Below are positions 18,046 through 27,227 of a DNA stretch of 64,000 nt, one piece after another. The notes below the pieces were generated by a model. It was given only the letters and a program-made list of their open reading frames with translations. It did no database searches and was not told the origin of the DNA. The position numbers and the translations under genes were made by a program. The DNA is from Faecalibacter rhinopitheci (GTDB taxonomy: Bacteria > Bacteroidota > Bacteroidia > Flavobacteriales > Weeksellaceae): assembly GCF_015234135.1 (NCBI RefSeq), contig NZ_JADGIK010000008.1:1-64000 (forward strand), written 5' to 3'. The number at the start of each line of letters is the position of its first letter. Within the stretch, counting starts at the first letter, position 1.

Positions 18046-18960
18046 ATGAAAAAATATATTTTCCTTTTAGCATTGGGAGGCATTACTTCCTTAGCACAAG
18101 CACAATATTCTAAAGAAAAACAAGCCGAATATGTAAAAACGTTAGCATCGGATGATATGCAAGGACGTATGTTTGGAACTGAAGGAGGTAAAAAAGCCGC
18201 AGATTACATTGCATCTCATTTTAAAAAGAATAATTTAAAACCATGTATTGGCGATTCCTTTTTAATTCCTTTCGATCATAAAGATAAAGTAGGATATAAC
18301 GTGTGTGGTATGCAAGATGGAAAATCGGATGAAATTATTGCATTTGGAGCTCATTTTGATCACGTTGGGAACAATGGGAAAGGTGAAGATAAAATTTTTA
18401 ATGGAGCAGATGACAATGCAAGTGGGACCTCTGCTGTAATGGCATTATCAGATTTCTTTAAAAATAAGAAAACGAATAAAACATTAATGTTTATGGCTTT
18501 CGATGCTGAAGAAATAGGATTAATAGGTTCAGGTAAATTAGTTGAAAACAAAGATTTTCAATCCTATTTAGCTAAGATTGAAGTAATGCATAATTTAGAA
18601 ATGTTGGGTTACGAATCCGCATTTGGACCAGGAAAAGTTTATATGACAGGAAGTGATAAATCTGATTTAATGGATTTGATGAATCAGCAATCTGATAAAT
18701 CTTTTTCGGTATCTGCAGATCCCTACTTAGCGCAGAATTTATTTATGCGTTCAGACAATGTTCATTTCGTAAAGAAAGGAATTGTATCTCATTCATTATC
18801 TACTGTAAATATGGAAAATCAAAAACATTATCACCAGCCCAACGATGAGTTTGAATCAATTAACATCGATAATTTATCTAAAATAACAAAAGGAATTGGA
18901 AATGTAACTAGTAAAATGATGAAAAAGAATATTAAACCTAGCTATAAAAATAATGATTAA
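18046..18960 (+). CDS. Exported M28 family zinc aminopeptidase
   Basis: The 304-residue protein has a signal peptide (MKKYIFLLALGGITSLAQAQ). The M28 di-zinc site is visible in order: AHFDHVG (first His), NGADDNASG (bridging Asp and neighbour), DAEEIGLIGS (catalytic and ligand Glu), then SDNVHFVKKG and a late His in NQKHYHQPNDEF. It should release N-terminal amino acids from peptides in the periplasm or outside the cell. Its stop overlaps the next small gene by 8 bp. Confidence 0.9.
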   Translation: MKKYIFLLALGGITSLAQAQYSKEKQAEYVKTLASDDMQGRMFGTEGGKKAADYIASHFKKNNLKPCIGDSFLIPFDHKDKVGYNVCGMQDGKSDEIIAFGAHFDHVGNNGKGEDKIFNGADDNASGTSAVMALSDFFKNKKTNKTLMFMAFDAEEIGLIGSGKLVENKDFQSYLAKIEVMHNLEMLGYESAFGPGKVYMTGSDKSDLMDLMNQQSDKSFSVSADPYLAQNLFMRSDNVHFVKKGIVSHSLSTVNMENQKHYHQPNDEFESINIDNLSKITKGIGNVTSKMMKKNIKPSYKNND

Positions 18961-19144
18961 AATCTTAGATATCACAAGTACAGTGATTATTGCAATTATA
19001 ATCATTGGATTTTTATCACAAAATTTTTTTCCAATTGAAGGATTAGAATTATTTTATGAAAAGAAATTTTATCTAGCTTTTGTCTACTTGGCAATTCGTT
19101 TATCTAGAAATTATCTTATAAAAAGAGAGCAAAACCAACAATAA
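18953..19144 (+). CDS. Small two-helix membrane protein
   Basis: This 63-residue protein has one clear transmembrane helix (about 8-25), a loop FFPIEGLELFYEKK, a second shorter hydrophobic segment (about 43-53) and a basic tail. I do not know the family. It overlaps the M28 peptidase gene by 8 bp, which supports translation as a coupled second gene, and is followed by a terminator. Confidence 0.65.
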   Translation: MIKILDITSTVIIAIIIIGFLSQNFFPIEGLELFYEKKFYLAFVYLAIRLSRNYLIKREQNQQ

Positions 19145-19146
19145 TT

Positions 19147-19176
19147 AAAAAGACCATTATTTCTAATGGTCTTTTT
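19147..19176. terminator. Bidirectional terminator between the small membrane gene and aqpZ
   Basis: AAAAAGACCATTA and TAATGGTCTTTTT form a 13-bp stem with a TTTC loop. A and T tracts on the two sides serve both converging units. Confidence 0.88.
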
Positions 19177-19185
19177 ACATTCTAT

Positions 19186-19887
19186 TTAATGTTGTTTCTG
19201 CAATAATAATTTATAAATTAATCCTCCAACTACTGCTCCTGCAATTGGAGCAATCCAGAATAACCATAGTTGTGGAATAAATTCTCCACCAGCAAAAATG
19301 GCTTGTGAGGTAGAACGTGCAGGATTTACCGAAGTATTGGTAATCGGAATTGAAATTAAATGGATCAATGTTAAAGCTAATCCAATAGCAATTCCGCCAA
19401 ATTTTCCATTAGCAAATTTATCAGTTGCTCCCAAAATAATAATTAAAAAGAAAGCGGTTAGAACAAATTCAGCCAGAAATGCTGCTGTCATCGAGTAGCC
19501 GTGCGGCGATAAGAAACCAAATCCGTTGGCAGCAAATGCGCCTGCTTTCGTATTATCGATGGCAAAATCTGCATTACCTGAAGCAATTATGTATAAAACT
19601 CCAGCAGCTGCTAATCCACCTAGAACTTGTGCAATGATGTAAGGCAAAAGTTCTTTTGCTTCAAATCTTCCACCAGCAAATAATCCAAATGAAACGGCAG
19701 GATTAAAATGTCCACCCGAAATATGCCCAACAGCATAAGCCATTGTAAGGACGGTTAAACCAAATGCGAGTGAAACACCAGCGTAACCAATTCCCAATTC
19801 AGGAATTCCTGCAGCGAAAATTGCACTACCACAACCCCCAAAGACTAACCAAAAAGTACCGAAAAACTCGGCAGCATAATTTCTCAT
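19186..19887 (-). CDS. aqpZ: Aquaporin Z
   Basis: The 233-residue protein has six transmembrane helices and two pore half-helices. The NPA motifs are at 62-64 ([10 protein letters not shown]) and 188-190 (SVNPARS), with Arg191 as the selectivity-filter arginine. His in [15 protein letters not shown] also fits the filter of water-specific AqpZ rather than glycerol facilitators. It is a stand-alone gene. Confidence 0.93.
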   Translation of the reverse strand: MRNYAAEFFGTFWLVFGGCGSAIFAAGIPELGIGYAGVSLAFGLTVLTMAYAVGHISGGHFNPAVSFGLFAGGRFEAKELLPYIIAQVLGGLAAAGVLYIIASGNADFAIDNTKAGAFAANGFGFLSPHGYSMTAAFLAEFVLTAFFLIIILGATDKFANGKFGGIAIGLALTLIHLISIPITNTSVNPARSTSQAIFAGGEFIPQLWLFWIAPIAGAVVGGLIYKLLLQKQH

Positions 19888-19966
19888 AATTTTTATAATA
19901 GTTTAGTATGATTTAAATTACTATATTTTTACATATAATTTTTAATTATTTGAAAATTAATGCAAT

Positions 19967-19995
19967 AAAAAAGTCGGTCCTATTAGAACCGACTT
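19967..19995 (-). terminator. Terminator of gcvP
   Basis: AAGTCGGT and ACCGACTT pair, with a T run on the minus strand after 19971. It lies 23 bp past the gcvP stop. Confidence 0.85.
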
Positions 19996-20018
19996 ATATA
20001 TAGTATTTTATTTAACTA

Positions 20019-22877
20019 TTAATCTTCAATGTAAGACTCTACAGGAGCACAAGTACACATTAAGTTACGATCTCCGTAAGCATCATCGATACGAGCAACT
20101 GTCGCAAAGAATTTACGCTCGCGAACCCAATCTAATGGGAAAGCGGCCTTAGAACGTGTATAAGGATATTCCCATTCATCAGCTGTTAATAAATGCTGTG
20201 GATGAGGTGCGTTATGTAAGACGTTATTATCTACAGGATAATCTCCATTTGCTACTTCATCAATTTCTTGACGAATTGAGATTAATGCATCACAAAAACG
20301 ATCTAATTCTGCTTTAGTTTCAGATTCAGTTGGCTCAACCATTAACGTTCCCGCAACTGGGAAAGAAACCGTAGGAGCATGGAATCCGTAATCAATTAAA
20401 CGTTTTGCAATATCTACCACTTCAACACCAACTTTTTTGAATGGACGACAATCTAAAATAAATTCGTGAGCAACAACATTTTGTGCATTTGTGTATAGAA
20501 TATCGTAGTGATTCTCTAAACGAGCCTTCATGTAGTTAGCGTTTAAGATAGCGCCTTGTGTTGCTTTTAATAAACCTTCAGCTCCTAACATAATGATGTA
20601 AGCGTAAGAGATAGGTAAAATAAATGCAGATCCGTAAGGAGCAGCAGCAAACACATTTTTAGATTCTTTTCCACCAGTTTCGATGATTGGAGAAGATCCT
20701 AAGAATGGCGCTAAGTGTGCTTTAACACAAATTGGTCCAACTCCAGGTCCTCCACCACCGTGAGGAATCGCAAAAGTTTTGTGTAAGTTTAAGTGACATA
20801 CGTCTGCACCAATATTTCCAGGAGAAGTTAATCCAACCTGTGCGTTCATATTAGCACCGTCCATATATACTTGTCCACCGTATTCGTGGATCATTGTAGT
20901 TACTTCTTCGATGTTACTATCAAAAGCTCCATATGTAGAAGGATAAGTAATCATCAATGCAGCTAAGTTATCTTTATATAACTCACATTTTGCTTTTAGA
21001 TCCTCTAAATCTGTTTCACCTGATTCTAAGTTTTTAACCACAACTACTTTCATTCCAGCCATTGCAGCAGAAGCAGGATTTGTTCCGTGTGCAGATTGTG
21101 GAATTAAAGCCACGTTACGGTGTCCTTCACCTTTCGATTCGAAGTACGAACGAATCACCATTAATCCTGCATATTCTCCTTGTGCACCAGAGTTTGGCTG
21201 TAAAGAAGTTGCATCAAAACCTGTAATGACAGATAAGTAATCTTCTAAGTTTTTGATTAATGTTTGGTAACCTACGACTTGTTCTTTTGGAGTGAACGGG
21301 TGAACGTTACCCATTCTTTCCCAAGACATATGTAATAACTCAGTCGCTGCATTTAATTTCATTGTACAAGAACCTAATGCAATCATCGATTGGTTTAACG
21401 CTAAATCTTTACGCTCTAAACGTTTGATGTAACGCATTAATTCTGTTTCTGTATGGTATGAATTAAAGTTAGGGTGAGTTAAGAAGTCAGAATTTCTGAT
21501 TAAATCATCTGGTAAGTAAGATTCCTCCACCTCAAATTCAAAACCGTCTTCTGTATTTTTAATTGTTGCAAAAACGCTTAAGATTTCGAAAACATCTTCT
21601 TCAGAAGTCATTTCATCGATTGTGATAGAAATTTTTCCTTTTTCGAATCCATTCACGTTAATATCTTCTTCTGCAAAAATCTTAACGATTTCATCAGAAT
21701 TCTGCACTTCGATTTGAACTGTGTCAAAGAAGTTTGTATTGCTTACTTTGTATCCTAAATGAACTAATCCACCTTGTAAGATTCCTGCTTTTGCGTGAAT
21801 TTCATTCGCGATGAATTTTAAGCCATCTTTTCCGTGGTAAACCGCGTAGAAAGAAGCCATAACTGCTAATAATACTTGTGCAGTACAGATGTTAGAAGTT
21901 GCTTTTTCACGTTTAATGTGTTGCTCACGTGTTTGTAAAGCCATACGTAACGCATAGTTTCCTAAACGATCTTGAGAAACTCCAATAATACGACCTGGAA
22001 TTACACGTTTGTACTCTTCAGTACAAGACATAAATGCTGCGTGAGGTCCACCGTATCCCATTGGAACACCAAAACGTTGAGATGTACCTACAACAATTTC
22101 AGCTCCCCATTCACCTGGAGGTGTTAATAAAGTTAAAGCTAATAAATCTGTCGCAACAGCTACTTTAACACCAACAGCGTTTGCTTTTTCTACGAAAGAA
22201 GCGTAATTATTAATTTGTCCTCCTTTACCAATGTATTGTACAATAGCACCGAAGTATTCTTCTGTTAATTCAGTTGTTTCAAAATTTCCAACAACTAATT
22301 CGATTCCTAAACCATGTGCTTTTGTTTCTAAAACCCCGATTGATTGAGGGAATAAGTTATCAGCAACAAAGAATTTAACTACATTGTTTTTCTTTTGGTC
22401 TCTTGAGCGAGATTCTAATAACATATGCATCGCTTCACCACATGCAGTTCCTTCATCTAATAAAGAAGCATTTGCAATAGGTAAACCAGTTAAGTCAGAA
22501 ATAACAGTTTGGAAGTTTAATAAAGCTTCTAAACGACCTTGAGCAATTTCTGCTTGGTAAGGTGTGTAAGCTGTATACCAACCTGCATTTTCTAATACAT
22601 TACGCTGGATAGGAGCTGGTAAAATAGTACCATAGTATCCGTAACCTAAATAGTTTTTAACTTTCTTATTTAAATTGGCTATTTCTAATAAATGATTAGT
22701 CGTTTCAAATTCAGATAAAGGTTCAGGTAAATCTAATCCTTGAGTTAAACGAATGTTTTGAGGTAATGTCTGTTCAATTAAAGAATCAATAGAATCTTTT
22801 CCGATCACTGCAAGCATTTCCGCTGCCTGCTCTACATTATTTCCAATATGACGAATGGAAAAGTCGTTTGTGTTCAT
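20019..22877 (-). CDS. gcvP: Glycine dehydrogenase (decarboxylating), P-protein
   Basis: GcvP decarboxylates glycine and passes the aminomethyl group to the lipoyl arm of the H-protein in the glycine cleavage system. It is the fused single-chain form (about 950 residues), with the two halves that other bacteria encode as gcvPA and gcvPB. The C-terminal half holds the PLP-lysine motif HLNLHKTFAIPHGGGGPG. I prefer the ATG at 22877 (protein begins MNTNDFSIRHIG, normal for the family). The open frame extends 16 codons further to 22925. gcvT and gcvH are not nearby. Confidence 0.96.
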   Translation of the reverse strand: MNTNDFSIRHIGNNVEQAAEMLAVIGKDSIDSLIEQTLPQNIRLTQGLDLPEPLSEFETTNHLLEIANLNKKVKNYLGYGYYGTILPAPIQRNVLENAGWYTAYTPYQAEIAQGRLEALLNFQTVISDLTGLPIANASLLDEGTACGEAMHMLLESRSRDQKKNNVVKFFVADNLFPQSIGVLETKAHGLGIELVVGNFETTELTEEYFGAIVQYIGKGGQINNYASFVEKANAVGVKVAVATDLLALTLLTPPGEWGAEIVVGTSQRFGVPMGYGGPHAAFMSCTEEYKRVIPGRIIGVSQDRLGNYALRMALQTREQHIKREKATSNICTAQVLLAVMASFYAVYHGKDGLKFIANEIHAKAGILQGGLVHLGYKVSNTNFFDTVQIEVQNSDEIVKIFAEEDINVNGFEKGKISITIDEMTSEEDVFEILSVFATIKNTEDGFEFEVEESYLPDDLIRNSDFLTHPNFNSYHTETELMRYIKRLERKDLALNQSMIALGSCTMKLNAATELLHMSWERMGNVHPFTPKEQVVGYQTLIKNLEDYLSVITGFDATSLQPNSGAQGEYAGLMVIRSYFESKGEGHRNVALIPQSAHGTNPASAAMAGMKVVVVKNLESGETDLEDLKAKCELYKDNLAALMITYPSTYGAFDSNIEEVTTMIHEYGGQVYMDGANMNAQVGLTSPGNIGADVCHLNLHKTFAIPHGGGGPGVGPICVKAHLAPFLGSSPIIETGGKESKNVFAAAPYGSAFILPISYAYIIMLGAEGLLKATQGAILNANYMKARLENHYDILYTNAQNVVAHEFILDCRPFKKVGVEVVDIAKRLIDYGFHAPTVSFPVAGTLMVEPTESETKAELDRFCDALISIRQEIDEVANGDYPVDNNVLHNAPHPQHLLTADEWEYPYTRSKAAFPLDWVRERKFFATVARIDDAYGDRNLMCTCAPVESYIED

Positions 22878-23157
22878 TGTTTGCGTTTGTTTAATTGCTG
22901 TAAAAATAAGATTATTTCTAATCAATTTAAAATTTGGGACACAAATTCATGAGGTTAAAAATAATTAAATATAATAAATAAGTGTTTTAGTGTGTTTAAA
23001 TCGATTAAAATATTGTTTATAAAACGTTTATGTTGTTTGAATAATCACTAATTTAATAAATATTTAAACTTAAAAATCAAGATTTATATTTTTTGGCAAA
23101 TAAATTGGTAGTTTTTAAGTTTAGAATTTTATTTTTACTAAATGTAAAAACAAGCCT

Positions 23158-23484
23158 ATGGATTTTAATAATATGGAAGCCACTGATGTTAAAAAAGAGA
23201 AAGATTATCCTTTTTTAAAAAAAATTGAAGCAATGATTGATGAGGCAAAACATGACGATGCTAAAAAATCAAAAATGAAACGTGTTCATAAAAAAGGAAC
23301 AACTCAAATTGCTAAAAAAATGGGAGAGGAGGCTGTAGAAATGGTTATAGCATCTTCTCAGGATGATGATGATGCTTTTTTACAGGAATCAGCGGATGTG
23401 TTATTTTATTACTTAATGTCTATACATGATAGGGGATTTAAGTTAAAAGATGTATTAGAAATTTTAAAACAAAGGCATAAATAG
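23158..23484 (+). CDS. hisE: Phosphoribosyl-ATP pyrophosphatase
   Basis: HisE splits pyrophosphate from phosphoribosyl-ATP in the second step of histidine synthesis. The 108-residue protein contains the family core KGTTQIAKKMGEEAVEMVIA (about 48-67) and ESADVLFYYLMSIHDRG, whose acidic residues bind Mg2+. It is a stand-alone domain, not fused to HisI, and has no other his gene near it. Because many flavobacteria carry a HisIE fusion, this could be a second copy or a related MazG-like pyrophosphatase. Confidence 0.82.
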   Translation: MDFNNMEATDVKKEKDYPFLKKIEAMIDEAKHDDAKKSKMKRVHKKGTTQIAKKMGEEAVEMVIASSQDDDDAFLQESADVLFYYLMSIHDRGFKLKDVLEILKQRHK

Positions 23485-23502
23485 AATTTTAAATTATAAA
23501 AT

Positions 23503-24279
23503 ATGCAAAGAGGAGGTTCATCATCTTTAAAATTTTTGCTTGCTGCAGGAATTGTTATTTTTTCGTTAGTAAAATATTTTTCTAGCTCAGAAATAAATGA
23601 AATTACAGGTGAAAAGCAATACATTTCTTTAACAAAAGATGATGAAATTTCGCTTGGATTAAATTCTGCTCCTCAAATGGCCCAAGAATTTGGAGGACTT
23701 TCACAAAATGCCAATTATCAACAATTGGTTAAAAGTGTAGGGGAAAAAATTGTAAAAACGAGCGATGCGTCAAAAACAAATTATCCATTTCAATTTTATG
23801 TTTTAGCTGATAATCGTACCGTTAACGCTTTTGCACTTCCTGGAGGTCCTATTTTTATTACAGAAGCTTTATTGACAAGATTACAAAATGAAGATCAATT
23901 AGCAGGAGTTTTAGGACACGAAATAGGTCATGTGATTGCGCGACATAGTGCAGAACAAATGTCAAAACAAGATTTGACGCAAGGAATTGCTGGTGCAGCA
24001 GGAGTAGCAGCAGGAGATGTAAATACGGCATATTATGCGCAAGTTGTAGCGAATATGGTTAATATGAAATATGGGCGTGAAGATGAGCTTGAATCAGATG
24101 ATCTAGGTGTCCGATTCATGATTCAATCTGGTTATAAACCTGAAGCTTTAATTGGCGTAATGGATATATTAGAAGCTGCATCTGGAGGCAGTAGCGTGCC
24201 AGAATTCCAAAGTACGCACCCTTCACCTGCCAATCGCCGTGCAAAAATTGAAGCAGCTATTGAAAAATATAAAAATTAG
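23503..24279 (+). CDS. M48 family zinc metallopeptidase
   Basis: The 258-residue protein has an uncleaved-looking N-terminal helix (about 9-26). The catalytic HEIGHVIARHSAEQ motif has His139, Glu140 and His143. The third zinc ligand is probably a Glu in YGREDELESDDLG. The C-terminal THPSPANRRAKIE is typical of BepA/YfgC/LoiP-like M48 enzymes that act on misfolded periplasmic or outer-membrane proteins. It begins 18 bp after hisE. The pairing has no obvious functional logic. Confidence 0.9.
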   Translation: MQRGGSSSLKFLLAAGIVIFSLVKYFSSSEINEITGEKQYISLTKDDEISLGLNSAPQMAQEFGGLSQNANYQQLVKSVGEKIVKTSDASKTNYPFQFYVLADNRTVNAFALPGGPIFITEALLTRLQNEDQLAGVLGHEIGHVIARHSAEQMSKQDLTQGIAGAAGVAAGDVNTAYYAQVVANMVNMKYGREDELESDDLGVRFMIQSGYKPEALIGVMDILEAASGGSSVPEFQSTHPSPANRRAKIEAAIEKYKN

Positions 24280-24296
24280 AATTAATATTATTCTAA
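24276..24296. terminator. Weak convergent hairpin between M48 and DCC genes
   Basis: TTAGAAT and ATTCTAA form a symmetric hairpin covering both stop codons. It is short and AT-only except for two G-C pairs, so its efficiency as a terminator is doubtful. Confidence 0.35.
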
Positions 24297-24689
24297 AAAT
24301 TTACTTCTTAGCTCAGCAGTTGGTATCCAACAGCTTTCTTTCTTTCCGAATATACGATATCTATTCTTTGCTACAATCGAATAAAAGAAATCTCGTATAA
24401 ATTTTGGAAGAATAGAAAATAACTTCAAATAATTATAAGGAGAATCTAGATGCGAGGCAATTTTTATTGCAGCATCAGATTTTTGATAAATTTCATTATT
24501 TTCTAATAAAATGATTGAGTCAAAATTTTCTGTCTTAAGATTATTCTCTTCCAAGAATTTCTGCCCAAAGTTGGATTGCAAGGATGAAAAATGGAATTTA
24601 TTCTGAGAATCGTTTTCTATAATAAACTGCACAGTTGAATTACATAAATTACATACCCCGTCAAAAAATATGATTTTATCTTTTTTCAT
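24288..24689 (-). CDS. DCC-type thiol-disulfide oxidoreductase (DUF393)
   Basis: The 133-residue protein begins KIIFFDGVCNLCNSTVQFII, in which the CNLC pair at about residues 12-15 is the redox motif of the DCC family. Later segments SDAAIKIASHL and YNLKLFSILPKFIRDFFYS-like sequence also fit. DCC proteins are often found beside HTTM proteins. Here the HTTM gene is divergent, 73 bp away. A redox partnership is inference from that recurring neighbourhood. Confidence 0.88.
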   Translation of the reverse strand: MKKDKIIFFDGVCNLCNSTVQFIIENDSQNKFHFSSLQSNFGQKFLEENNLKTENFDSIILLENNEIYQKSDAAIKIASHLDSPYNYLKLFSILPKFIRDFFYSIVAKNRYRIFGKKESCWIPTAELRSKFLE

Positions 24690-24762
24690 TTAATAAATAT
24701 AACTCAAAAGTTAACAATACACGTCAGTTAATTTATAAATTAGCCAAAAATACTGTATATTC

Positions 24763-26145
24763 ATGTTTAGCGAATTTTTATTCAGAAAGATTGATAATTC
24801 CTCTTTGGCTATTTTCCGAATTATATTTGGATTATTAATTGTAGCCGAATGTTGGGGAGCAATTTATACTGGTTGGGTTGATGTTAATTTCGTAGAACCT
24901 AAATTAACTTTTACTTTTATTGGTTTTGAATGGATGAATAATCTTTTAGGTCCAAACATGATATATTATTATGGTGCGATGGGCTTGCTAGGTGTATTCA
25001 TAGCGATTGGTGGATTATATCGTTTTTCTATAATTGTTTTTGCTATTATGTGGACATTGTCGTACCTAATGCAAAAGACGAGCTATAATAACCACTATTA
25101 TTTATTTATGTTAGTTACATGGTTAATGACCATAATTCCGGCTCATCATTTTTTCTCTTTGGACAGTTTTATGTTTCCTAAACTAAAGCGACTAACTTGT
25201 AAAAATTGGGTTAGAGTAATATTAATTATCCAATTGTTTATAGTATATACATTCGCCGCTATCGCAAAATTATACCCGGATTGGTTTAATGGGGTTTTTC
25301 TTAATGGACATTTTCTAAAATATTCTAACATACTTGAACATAAATATCAATTAGAAGGATTAGCTAAAATTGTAGGAAGTATAACATTCGCTCAAGTGAT
25401 TTCTATTTTAGGATTTTTATTTGATCTATTAATAATTCCGGCAATGTTATGGTCAAAAACTAGAAGTATTGCGATTAAATGTGCTTTTTTCTTCCACATA
25501 TTTAATTCATTAGTTTTCGGAATTGGTATTTTTCCATATTTTGCTTTAGCAATGATGATTTTCTTTTATGATCCAGTTAAAATTCAAGAATTGGTTTTTA
25601 AAACTAAATCTTTTATGATGGATCGTAACGATGAAGATGGATTGATTACTACCCGAAGAATCGTTTTTTCGTATTTATTAATGTTTTATGTGATTTGGCA
25701 AATCTATTTACCATTACGACATTATCATATTCCAGGTAATGTTTTTTGGACAGAAGAAGGTCATCGCTTATCATGGCGAATGATGTTACGAAGTCGTTCT
25801 AATGACACAACTGTGTATGTATCCGTACCAGATAAAAAGGGGAAATATCAAAAGAGAGAGAAAGTTGAATTATCCAATTATTTATCGCATAAACAGGCAA
25901 GTAGAGTTGGGAGTTCAGCGGATATGATTTGGCAATTTTCCCAATATATAAAAGCTGATTACGAAAGAAAAGGAATTAAGGATGTAAAAGTTTTTGTAGA
26001 TTCCAAGGTTTCAATAAATCGTAGCGAATATTATCAATATACGAATCCAGATGTAAATATTGCTAATTTAAAATGGAGCTATTTTGGACATCAACTTTGG
26101 ATAATGCCTCAACCTAAGGAATTAAAATTATCTTTTCTTGATTAA
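24763..26145 (+). CDS. HTTM domain membrane protein (vitamin K carboxylase-like)
   Basis: The 460-residue protein carries the horizontally transferred transmembrane (HTTM) domain: about eight helices over residues 1-310, including NHYYLFMLVTWLMTIIPAHH and QLFIVYTFAAIAKLYPDWFNG. The C-terminal 150 residues are soluble. HTTM is the membrane part of vitamin K-dependent gamma-carboxylase. Bacterial members have no confirmed reaction. It is followed 30 bp downstream by a DUF2314 lipoprotein and preceded by a divergent DCC protein. Confidence 0.85.
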   Translation: MFSEFLFRKIDNSSLAIFRIIFGLLIVAECWGAIYTGWVDVNFVEPKLTFTFIGFEWMNNLLGPNMIYYYGAMGLLGVFIAIGGLYRFSIIVFAIMWTLSYLMQKTSYNNHYYLFMLVTWLMTIIPAHHFFSLDSFMFPKLKRLTCKNWVRVILIIQLFIVYTFAAIAKLYPDWFNGVFLNGHFLKYSNILEHKYQLEGLAKIVGSITFAQVISILGFLFDLLIIPAMLWSKTRSIAIKCAFFFHIFNSLVFGIGIFPYFALAMMIFFYDPVKIQELVFKTKSFMMDRNDEDGLITTRRIVFSYLLMFYVIWQIYLPLRHYHIPGNVFWTEEGHRLSWRMMLRSRSNDTTVYVSVPDKKGKYQKREKVELSNYLSHKQASRVGSSADMIWQFSQYIKADYERKGIKDVKVFVDSKVSINRSEYYQYTNPDVNIANLKWSYFGHQLWIMPQPKELKLSFLD

Positions 26146-26175
26146 AATTATTAAATTTAAATAAAATTATTGGCC

Positions 26176-26697
26176 ATGAAAAAATCTATTTTAATTGTTT
26201 TTGCAGCTTTAGCACTTACAGCATGCGATAACAAGAATATTGCAAAAGATGCTTATAAAGGTCTTGATAAACAAGAAAAGGAACTTGCGGAATTGGATAG
26301 TATAACAAAACAAGCACGCAGTACATTTGATGATTTTAAATTAGCTTTAGAAATGAGAGATTCTACAATGTCAAATTTCTTTGTGAAAGAAGAATTTCTT
26401 GTAACAGAAGGTGAGCGTACAAGACAAGAACATTTGTGGATCCGTGATATTTACCAAGACGGAAATGTATTAAAAGGAATAATAGATAATCAGCCTGTTG
26501 CTACTTCAGATGTTAAAGTAAATGATACAATAGTTATTGATGATGCTAAAGTTTCAGATTGGATGTTTTATAAAAGAGAACCTAAAGATACCGTAGCGCG
26601 TATAATTGGAGGTTACTCAGTGAAATTTATGAGAAATAAATTATCAGAAGCTGAGAAAATTGAATTTGATAAACAGTATCAAGCGAGTTTCGACTAA
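26176..26697 (+). CDS. DUF2314 domain lipoprotein
   Basis: The protein (173 residues from the ATG at 26176; a TTG two codons earlier is less likely) has a lipoprotein signal peptide with lipobox LTAC (Cys17). The C-terminal half fits DUF2314: GERTRQEHLWIRDIYQDG, LKGIIDNQPVATSDVKVND and DAKVSDWMFYK. The middle is charged and helical. Function of DUF2314 is unknown. It probably shares a transcript with the HTTM gene and ends at a strong hairpin. Confidence 0.82.
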   Translation: MKKSILIVFAALALTACDNKNIAKDAYKGLDKQEKELAELDSITKQARSTFDDFKLALEMRDSTMSNFFVKEEFLVTEGERTRQEHLWIRDIYQDGNVLKGIIDNQPVATSDVKVNDTIVIDDAKVSDWMFYKREPKDTVARIIGGYSVKFMRNKLSEAEKIEFDKQYQASFD

Positions 26698-26716
26698 TTA
26701 AATTTTAAATACAATC

Positions 26717-26749
26717 AAAAAACCACTTCAATTTTGAAGTGGTTTTTTT
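26717..26749. terminator. Bidirectional terminator after the DUF2314 gene
   Basis: AAAAAACCACTTCA and TGAAGTGGTTTTTT form a 14-bp stem with an ATTT loop. The restored reading frame of the minus-strand gene (see 26859-27227) would end inside this hairpin, at 26728. Confidence 0.88.
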
Positions 26750-26858
26750 GTGATATATGCTATAGTATTATAGGAAGCTTCAAAATATTTTGGAACAAAT
26801 ATGTAATATGATGTTGTGTCATCGGAATTCCTTTTTAATTCGATTTCATATTCAGTAT

Positions 26859-27227
26859 CTAATAAAATACGAAACTCCTATCTGTATAAAATCTATTGTT
26901 TTTTGAGAATGGAATCATTTCATATTCCTTAAAATTAATTGTTTTATTTTGGGTTGAATTTATTTTAGAAATAAGTTCAGCATAAACTTTTTTTTCATAA
27001 ATATCATAAACCACCATCCTTGTTATAAAAATCATTATTAATATAGAAAATGGAATATAAAACCATTTATTAGAAACGAATTCTATAAAATATTCATTCC
27101 TATCTACCGTTTTATCCCATAGATTAATAAATCTTATATTAAAAAATGAATATCCGATAAGAATGATTCCAAAGATTCCAATTAAATAATTTTGGCATGT
27201 TAAAATATGATCAAGAATCTCTATCAT
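26859..27227 (-). CDS. Small membrane protein, probably cut short by a frameshift
   Basis: The intact frame gives 122 residues with two helices (about 14-34 and 55-72) and a soluble tail. Just before its stop, near 26878, reading continues in another frame: EFRILLDTEYEIELKRNSDD and onward for about 48 codons without a stop to 26728, ending in the terminator hairpin. The change is explained by loss of one G (GGG to GG) at 26878-26879, which would restore a protein of about 166 residues. The start overlaps the tex stop by 1 bp. Family unknown. Confidence 0.6.
   Translation of the reverse strand: MIEILDHILTCQNYLIGIFGIILIGYSFFNIRFINLWDKTVDRNEYFIEFVSNKWFYIPFSILIMIFITRMVVYDIYEKKVYAELISKINSTQNKTINFKEYEMIPFSKNNRFYTDRSFVFY

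Noticed and set aside
22878-22925. Sixteen extra N-terminal codons of gcvP
   Set aside because: The family starts at MNTNDFSIRHIG; the extra residues have no similarity and would begin close to the predicted transcript start.
22878-23157. Glycine riboswitch before gcvP
   Set aside because: The upstream sequence is plain AT-rich, without the conserved paired aptamer segments.
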